Of a stretch of 64,000 nt of DNA, positions 57,701-64,000 are shown in pieces. Where the stretch lies: contig NC_089274.1 of assembly GCF_963678975.1 (NCBI RefSeq), forward strand, positions 48,266,075 through 48,330,074, in the 5' to 3' direction. This DNA is from Dysidea avara (Eukaryota > Porifera > Demospongiae > Dictyoceratida > Dysideidae). The notes beneath the pieces were generated by a model. That model saw only the letters and a program-made list of their open reading frames with translations, ran no database searches and had not been told where the DNA came from. How positions within the stretch are numbered: position 1 is the stretch's first letter; every line of letters begins with the position of its first letter. Made by a program: the position numbers and the translations under genes.

Positions 57701-59490
57701 CACAACATTAAACCACCTCACTGAAATCTAACGATGGAGTACCACTTAAAAATGACCTCAGGCACTCTTGTTACACCTACATCACACCCTCGTCAGGTCT
57801 GCAGTTACACACACATACCACTTTTTGAGGGACATAAATCTAGAAGATTTCTCAGTTCCTTAGATACTTGGTTAAACACTGCAGCTACTGTGATCTTATT
57901 CACGCAAGGATGGCATTTATAGCATATTCAGATTGTCAATATAAAAATTGTGCTATAAGATTATGTACTTCATATTTAGTAACTCTTTTTAAATTCACTG
58001 CAATGTGTACTAAAAAGGAACAGCAAGTAAAAGGCAAGGCCCCCAGACACATGATATCTTGCTCTGTTCCTTACTTAAATAACACTAGCAGGATATATCC
58101 TTCCTAACCCAAAAGTAAGTAGTTAACTCCTTAGAACAACCATAATAATATACTACACTCTATACAGATTCAAACCAATAGCTATGGAATAATGACACAG
58201 TGTGCCCACTGTTCAAACACATCAACTATTTGAGGTGCGGTGTTTAACCAAGTATCTACAAAGCTTTCATCCTTAATAATGTGAAAACTTGAATCTGCAT
58301 ATATACAAAGTTATAGTATTTACAAGTTGAGCTGAATCCTGAAAAACTGCTAAAAAATAAAAGTGGATTTTTTTTCTCAACAGAGTTAACATTTCGACCA
58401 AGATGATTAGTGGTAACAGCAAAGGTGTCAACAACAGACACGTATGGTTTGGCTCCATTACAAGTTCGGGAAAGGGCTATAATGGACACTGTAGTTATAA
58501 GGCTTCTCATAGGAAATGTACTGTAAATTTTGATTGGCCGTAAATATTATGTTAGACATTTGAACAAAAAGATTTTGAAATATTTTTAGCGGGTCAAGCA
58601 GTACTACAAATGAGCCAAATTTCAAGATCGTGTGTAATTGCATCCATGAGTTATTAAATGTTTTTGAGGATTCAGCTCAATGCGTACATACTATAGCTGG
58701 ATAACTCTTCAATTTTGTGGCTGCAATTCGGACACATTTCACTCATTCTGTCTTCACATACACCAAACTGGAACAGGTTTGGATACTAACAGTAAATTTC
58801 AGCACACACATACAATGTCTCAAAGTCTACAACTCTGTGTACATGGGACATGTACAGTTTGAGGAGGCAATACAATTCCCATTCTCAGTAATTAACCATG
58901 CAGGCAAGAGGGGCTAAACAAGGGGAGTAGATAAAATTTATGCCCTAAGTGTGGGGAATGCTTGTAACAAAGAATCAAGATACTCAAACAAAGAAAGGAA
59001 CTCAATTTCACCCCAACTAGAATTAGAGCTAACCTCCTGGGGAAAAACTTTGATAGGTGCATAATGAACAAGCAATGACTTACATTGAAAGGATTTTGTT
59101 GAACAGCCTTGATCTTTTTAGTGCTTGACTCTTTACCCAGACTCCAAGCATTAGCAGCTGCCATCGACTCCACTACAAACGTGGCTGTCACGTAGCTAAA
59201 CAAATCCACTTGTAAAGACATAGCTAATACACAGATAACAGTTTACCTGGCTATGCACAACAACACAACTATTACAGTGCCCAGTACCAGACCGGCGTCG
59301 TGGAAAGCTAGGGGCATGGCCAGGGCACCTGCCCCTACGATCAAATTGAACACATAGACGAAAGCAAACTGCCCCAAACACAGTGACGTTAATACTGGTA
59401 ATAGTTTTAACTTACTGGTGACGAATAAGGATCGTCTGGCAGCGGCTTTTTAGCCATGTCTTTGGGAGTGGCCTTATCTTCGGTCACCAT
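51751..59490 (-). CDS. TMEM104: TMEM104-like multi-pass membrane protein
   Basis: Exons (minus) 59,490-59,416; 59,368-59,247; 59,195-59,084; 56,277-56,223; 56,172-56,129; 53,680-53,562; about 53,085-52,847; 52,800-52,707; 52,502-51,751. Family lines are VYVFNLIVGAGALAMPLAF, TATFVVESMAAANAW, LYGDLAIYAVAVPK, PWTFFNVQKTKILQ, NLFGICIYAFMCQHSLPGMI, DIYTLNF, FPVFTLSTNFPIISVTLREN and VDRIVFPLL. They follow vertebrate TMEM104, which has the amino-acid/auxin permease fold and no firmly known substrate. All joins keep phase except exon 6 to exon 7, where the donor I chose leaves two bases but exon 7 (reading VKDKNLYHVFTNITSE) needs one. A small exon or another boundary is missed there, beside a minisatellite. 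Introns 3 and 5 hold several MITEs. The gene is convergent with ALG6 and divergent from IQCK. Confidence 0.9.
53246..53556. repeat. 23-bp minisatellite in TMEM104 intron 6
   Basis: The unit GATCACACACACTACACCAC+AGT (23 bp) repeats about 13 times, nearly perfectly. It ends about five bases from the splice donor of exon 6 on the minus strand, so the intron begins GTGAGT and then runs straight into the array. Confidence 0.93.
53796..54324. mobile_element. 529-bp MITE with ends of the 36,024 transposon, 9-bp duplication
   Basis: Ends TAGTCTCGTGCCCAG and CTGGGCACGAGACTA are identical to the first 15 bases of the autonomous element. The 9-bp duplication ACACAATGT is perfect (53,787-53,795 and 54,325-54,333). 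Long inner arms (GGCCAGCCAATATTTTGGCT region) make it a near-palindrome of over 140 bp per arm. No coding sequence. It sits in TMEM104 intron 5. Confidence 0.93.
54541..54788. mobile_element. 248-bp MITE with 7-bp duplication
   Basis: Ends CCAGAGGAGGTTGGTCAC and GTGACCAACCTCCTCTGG are exact inverted copies (18 bp), flanked by GTAGTAG at 54,534-54,540 and 54,789-54,795. Non-coding, in TMEM104 intron 5. The superfamily is not clear from a 7-bp duplication. Confidence 0.8.
55030..55232. mobile_element. foldback MITE in TMEM104 intron 5
   Basis: GGATCCAAGTGATAAAAAGT-AGTGAAACAAGAGATGAATG-ATGGTATTACA pairs with TGTAATACCATCATTCATTT-CTTGTTTTCACTACTTTTTA-TTGCTTGGATCC. Arms exceed 70 bp; total about 200 bp. 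Confidence 0.85.
56879..57162. mobile_element. 284-bp MITE, 9-bp duplication, related to the 36,024 transposon
   Basis: Ends TAGTCTGGCGCCGCCCGCCC and its inverted copy enclose AAGGGTCTGGTG near the tip, a motif also in the autonomous element's arm. The 9-bp duplication ATTTCTTCC is perfect (56,870-56,878 and 57,163-57,171). The TAGTCT start and 9-bp duplication place it in the same family. It lies in TMEM104 intron 3. Confidence 0.88.
57530..57620. repeat. hairpin repeat in TMEM104 intron 3
   Basis: GGATTTTGCTGATATATACA-CCC pairs with GGGTGTATATCAGCAAAATC-C around CCTCAGACCTGAGG, itself a small palindrome. The CCGTGGTATA tail recalls the foldback at 26,092-26,190. Confidence 0.75.
58316..58691 (-). 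mobile_element. MITE with TA flanks, family copy 2
   Basis: An inverted copy of the 380-bp element at 10,874: both share the interior with GGTCAAGCAGTACTACAAAT and GGTGTCAACAACAGACACGT in this orientation. TA flanks at 58,314-58,315 and 58,692-58,693. It lies in TMEM104 intron 3. Confidence 0.8.
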
Positions 59491-59637
59491 TATTTCCAGA
59501 GATCACGTGCTATCTGTTACTGTGGAGACGATAATAAATTCCCTACCAGTTCGTAGCTCCGATTAGCCTACTGGACGAGAATTAAGTGGATAACTTCCTT
59601 TTGCGTGTCATCCTATCCGTACAAGTAATTGCTTTCA
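59491..59637. promoter_or_regulatory. 147-bp bidirectional promoter TMEM104 / IQCK
   Basis: Start codons of two divergent genes lie 147 bp apart. An E-box in the context ATCACGTGCTA occurs at 59,502-59,512, the same 11-mer and orientation on the plus strand as in the KHK/ALG6 promoter. No TATA box close to either start. Confidence 0.75.
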
Positions 59638-60517
59638 ATGCAGACGGAAAATGGTTAATAATGTTCCAAATAATACACACCTCATTTTTTTTTTTTTAAA
59701 TTGTTATTTAGCTGACAACAGCAGCAGCAGCAAGCCACGTGACTACCTCAATACTACAATATTCCCCATATTGACCCCAGCCATCAACCAGATGTTAAGA
59801 ACTGCTAAAGTGACTGAAGTAAGTGGCTCCCAGTTAGTACATACTAGTATATGTAACTTTGTAGAAAAGGAAGAGATTTAACCCACTAGATTTCCTAGCA
59901 GGATATCTATACAGGTTATTGGAGGACAATGTGTACTTGTGTCAGTTGTGACTTATAGGAACAACCCGAGACATCTAGATCGTGAAGGGGTCACATTGGA
60001 AGATATCCCATTTGTCCAAGAGGAATGGAAGATCAAGTTGGTAGTACTGGTATTTGATGTGTTTGTTTACTCTGTGTAGTCCTAGGCCTCCCCTACCACT
60101 CTCAGCTACACTAACTGAACTGGAGGCAGTCATTATAATACAATCTCATGCCAGGGGATTTCTAGTGAGTGTGTGTGGTAATACAATATTGTACATACTT
60201 GACAAACATCGCTTATTGGTGGTGACCCTGACTATGTGGGGGAGACCAGGCAGTTCTTACAATCAACAAGAGGGCTTACATCATGTTTTATCAAACAGTA
60301 CTTTCCCTGTGTAGTAATATGTTGTGTTGTGGTGGTCCACAGGTGAGATGCAGACCTGAAGTACAGCAGTTCCGACAGTGGCAGAGAGGATTATGGAAGG
60401 TCAGTCTATAACCTAACCCATTATGTTAGTGTACATGTATCACAGGAGAGACAAGCTGTATCAACCATACAGACACATTGGAGAAAGACTTTGTCAAGAA
60501 GACAAAATAATACTTAA
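59638..60517 (+). CDS. IQCK: IQCK-like IQ-motif protein, six exons
   Basis: Exons 59,638-59,653; 59,712-59,818; 59,915-60,036; 60,080-60,164; 60,343-60,399; 60,446-60,517 join in phase to 152 aa. The central line IPFVQEEWKINPRPPLPLSA followed by LTELEAVIIIQSHARGFLVR and CRPEVQQFRQWQRGLWK matches vertebrate IQCK (PRPPIPLS, IQSFWRA, RCDPEIQELRQWQ). One clear IQ motif (IIIQSHARGFLVR) and a second weaker one (STIQTHWRKTLSRRQ) could bind calmodulin. The protein is shorter than the human one at the N-terminus. The first coding exon is only 16 bases, so that start is less certain than the rest. Confidence 0.85.
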
Positions 60518-61565
60518 CAGAAAAATAATAAATAATTCATGTATATTTGATAAATCATGTATCACTCAAGTGTAGTGGTCCCATCTGTGGCAGTGAGGAA
60601 ACAATGGATCTTCCTGGACAGGACAGGACCCAACCTGCGACTAGTAGATCTGACCACCTGCAAATTGTGAACTTGAATGTATTTCAAGTACTTGACAGAA
60701 CTCCCCAAATTAAGGACATTCTAGTATAGTTAAAGATTTCCTCCAAACATTTTACTTCTGAAAGAGGAAACCCTCTTTGTTAATCAAGCAAAACTTCTTG
60801 CTCCCAAAATGTTTGCTATAGAGTTGGTATTGCAGGAGTTATAAAGTGGATAGTGAACACAAAGCACTTTTTGAAAACAAAGAATTACTACTGAAATTGG
60901 CAAAATGTTTATCTAACATTTTGCAAACATGTTTATATATTATTTTCTGCATTTCAATTTCTATGCTTGACTTTCCCCACCATGTATATCCATATCAAAG
61001 CCGGCTCAAATAGCTGCTGGGTCCTAAATTAAGGCCAGGGGTGCTACCTAAATGTAAGTGAGACTACAATGCCTCAATTTGTAGAACTACGCTTAGACTA
61101 ATCTTGTGTGCAGGTGCTCATCATTTTGACAAACTCAAAAATCAATGTAAATCATGTGATCTCTTAAAAGATTGCTAGTATGGCTGTAAACTCTTTAATA
61201 TTGTGCTAGGTGTAATAATAGCAAAGGGGAGGGAATTGGAGCTTTTTCAATTTATTAGCAGTTGAAACTGAAAAGATACTCATCACATAAACTCTAATAA
61301 AACAGTCAGTTGCAGCTGAAATGATTTATAATTTTTCAACCTGCCAGGTCACACTAATTAATAGAGGGGAAAAAGTCCATTGGTGGTATGGCTTTACTAC
61401 AACTAATGAAACCAGTGACTTGTCACAAGGATGTCAACAGCAGCTGCTACAATAGAGTACCAAGATTTTTGGGAGTGGATTATAAGAAAAAAATAATTCT
61501 CAGGCATCTATACAGATATGTATGGGTGCTCACCAATCATGGTCCCATGCAATGTTAAAACTTAC
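60518..61565. other. stretch between IQCK and the EME1-like gene
   Basis: Contains degraded pogo-like sequence (CCCCAAATTAAGGACATT at about 60,701) and one copy of the CTCTAATAAAACAGTCAGT motif at about 61,291. The terminal exon of the EME1-like gene should lie here or slightly upstream but was not identified. Confidence 0.45.
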
Positions 61566-63725
61566 TGGAATGTTTTGAAGAAGCAATGTTGCATCTTCTT
61601 CATTGCTACAAGCTTGGTAGGCCTACAGGGGGTAATGCAGCACAAGCAATGACATAACAACAGTGACATCACTACAATCGATCACCTTAATAAGATCGCA
61701 TGGTGTAGGGTACAGATCTACAATAGCTGCAACAGTCTGAGGACCAGTGTTGGGAAACTGTAACAACTGATGTTGCCAAATAATTGATAGTTTGTTCTGT
61801 GATGAGCAATCCTATTGATGTGCTTAATGGTAACTTCTAAACAATAGTGACACAACAACCTTCTTTGATGGCCCAGGTCCCAGATCATCATGAAAGGAAA
61901 ACACATTTTTCCGCTTAAATGGAGCATCTGCGATAGACTTTGTTGTCTGCACCACCAGCTCAACTAGCTTGGCCTCATCTGAACACTTGCGGATATTGCA
62001 GCCAGTGCATAGTTCTAGTTCTATTAGACTTTGTTCCAAGTCTGCTCTCTCTATACCACCAGTGTCTGTTTGTAGTGAACCTTGTGTTAGGACCGCCCTC
62101 CTGAAGTCTCGATTGTGTTTTGTCTTCAGACTCCTGTAATAACACATTGATATGCATACACAAAGCAAAAAAGTGCAGCATCTATGACTAGGGAATACTG
62201 GTGAATCATTCAGGTACTAGAGTCGGTGCAGGCTAATCCTTCTATGGCAGGACTAGTAACCTGCAGGAGAACTAATGCCTCACAGATAGAGGTCAAGGAA
62301 CTTAAAGCTCCACAACAACCCTAGCAAGACATGAACAGTTGGGCTACACCCTACCCACACACACACGTACACACACATACTACACACCTCTCATAAGCAT
62401 CCAGTCCAACAATTACTAGACTGAGTCTTTTGTTTTCTTGTCCTCTCTGAAGGTTCTCCACAAATTGTTTACAAGTAGGATGGTCAGGTGAGCTCAAAGC
62501 CACACCATTCTGTGAAAAAGAAACAACACACCAACCAGTCAGAGATGCACTATGTGTTATGTGTATTCATGATATGCTTATCAATACTGTATGTTATAAC
62601 ACAGCAGGAATTAGAAAGCATCAGCAAGCAAGAAATGCAGAAAGGGCAATAATAGAGTTACACAGTGTTTTTCAAAATTTACACAGAATGGTGTTCTATC
62701 TATAGCCTATTCAATTATCATGCTGAAGTGACCTTATTAGTGAGGTGCCTGCTATTTCAGGGGACCATGGACAAGTGTCCTGATTATCAAAGTGTCCTTA
62801 TTAAGATAGGTGTCCTGATTTCAGGGATCTAAATGTGTGTACACTTATACAAATGGGAACACACTCACCAACTGCTCCATCCTGCCATTTGTTACAAGTT
62901 GAGCTAATTGTTCAGCATCAACAACAACCAGTAAATGTTGCTCCTCTTGTTGTGATGTAGTGGACACTATCTGTAATGACACACAATATTAGTAGCCACC
63001 ATGTGACTATCACAAATGTATCATCCCACTAGACACCTCTGAATGTCCTGTATACCTGCAAAGAGTCAGAAACTTTGACAGTGAAATTATGTTGAATGCA
63101 GAAAGAAATCCCAGACCAGGTGGCAAACAGTCTAGGCAAGTGCCCGAAGAGCCACAGTCTGGAATTGGAATTCAACCCCTACACAGACAGTGTGATGGAC
63201 TGCTTGTACTTCACAAAAGCTTTTTTGTGCGGTACAGATAAATTGTATTACCATTTTCTAGCCATGTGTGGTATGTCACTAACCGTGGCATCATCACTGA
63301 CAGTTCGGTTGACAATGTTCCGATGCCATGTCACTGAATTTGGTACACGATTTGACTCCAGCAAATATGTAACTTCAATTTGCTCCAGCTCTGCAGCCAA
63401 TGTTTCCACAAAGCCTGATCTCTTCATGAGAGCACTATCAACATGCAACACCATGTGTTTGACCCTCCCTCCTGGTTTGGTGTCTTGACTGGCTGACTTG
63501 AGTACCTTAAAGGATAGTAGTAGTCATGTTGTGTAGTCAGAAATTGAATGAAAACATTTCTGCATGTGAGATGACCAAATGTGCAGGAGTGTTAATGATG
63601 CCTACCTCTTTTATGGCTTTATCCGTAGCCTTCTCTTTAGCTTTCCTCTGCTTCTTCTCCAACCTTTGTTGTTCCCTTAATGCTTTTCTCTCTTCTTTCT
63701 CTTTCCTTTTAGCTACCCTCTCAGC
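61566..63725 (-). CDS. EME1: EME1-like subunit of the MUS81 structure-specific nuclease (partial)
   Basis: Exons (minus) 63,725-63,606; 63,505-63,284; 62,970-62,869; 62,509-62,388; 62,133-61,860; 61,796-61,686; 61,622-61,566. They read a charged coiled coil (KEKEERKALREQQRLEKKQR), then VLHVDSALMKRSGFVETLAA and NRVPNSVTWHRN (the EME1 nuclease-like core start), then LLVVVDAEQLAQLV, LVIVGLDAYERS, ELELCTGCNIRKC, VQTTKSIADAPFKRK, IIWQHQLLQFPNTGPQTVAA and VDLYPTPCDLIKAYQACSNE. These follow vertebrate EME1. EME1 pairs with MUS81 to cut branched DNA. The N-terminal exons lie beyond the right window edge or were not recognised, and the last exon was not found. Confidence 0.85.
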
Positions 63726-64000
63726 CTGTGTGTCATGATAATAATAATACTATATGGTCTCCCCATACTCAATATTGTATTAACAAACTTGAAAGAATTT
63801 TAAAGACTACCAAAGGACAAGTAGTGTTCCAACTCTTTGGGTCTAAAATCTATTTTGGTTATTGATGTTATACAAGATTGTACACAAATTAGTGGAACTC
63901 TCCTTACCCAGCTACATCTCCCGACATCTCCAATAATAACAGATCAGTTACACGAGGAAATTAACATAAGCTTAATCTACCCCACTTCACTGTTGATTCT
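63726..64000. other. right window edge, probably an intron of the EME1-like gene
   Basis: The acceptor CACAG for the coiled-coil exon is at 63,726. No further upstream exon was recognised before the window ends. Confidence 0.5.

Overview
The window reads as a piece of an animal nuclear genome, most likely a demosponge. It is AT-rich, with compact intron-bearing housekeeping genes, an intronless GABA-B-like receptor present twice (sponges are known for expanded class C receptors), and many small DNA transposons. No species can be named from the sequence. The exon models are conceptual: I joined GT..AG exons by hand, guided by remembered protein families.

Layout. Positions 1-18,200 hold no complete gene. 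There is a possible partial exon at the very start, a decayed LINE, a tandem array, at least six terminal-inverted-repeat (TIR) elements, and three exon-like pieces of an uncharacterised protein family. Positions 18,355-22,792 carry copy A of a segmental duplication: an intronless GABA-B-like receptor followed, on the opposite strand, by a broken 3' half of a ketohexokinase gene. Positions 22,936-35,450 are repeat country: three near-identical hAT-like MITEs in the window have perfect 8-bp target duplications (two of them lie here), plus foldbacks, a truncated Jockey/CR1-type LINE, a tRNA-like Pol III sequence and a decayed larger element. Positions 35,446-44,770 carry copy B of the duplication, with an intact receptor and the 3' part of an intact ketohexokinase gene. 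A complete two-gene DNA transposon (36,024-40,240) sits only 26 bp upstream of the receptor B start codon.

Positions 42,629-63,725 form a tight gene block: KHK(-) and ALG6(+) head-to-head over 71 bp; ALG6(+) and TMEM104(-) tail-to-tail with 60 bp between stop codons; TMEM104(-) and IQCK(+) head-to-head over 147 bp; then an EME1-like gene(-) running towards the right edge. Both head-to-head promoters contain the same 11-mer built on a CACGTG E-box.

The genes do not form one pathway: KHK is fructose metabolism, ALG6 is N-glycan assembly in the ER, TMEM104 is a membrane protein of the amino-acid-transporter fold, IQCK is an IQ-motif protein, and EME1 is the partner of MUS81. The most interesting story is the receptor duplication and the transposon family around it. 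The autonomous element encodes a THAP/DDE transposase and a SWIM-YqaJ-PHD protein, makes a 9-bp target duplication, and has small non-autonomous relatives with matching ends inside introns of KHK and TMEM104.
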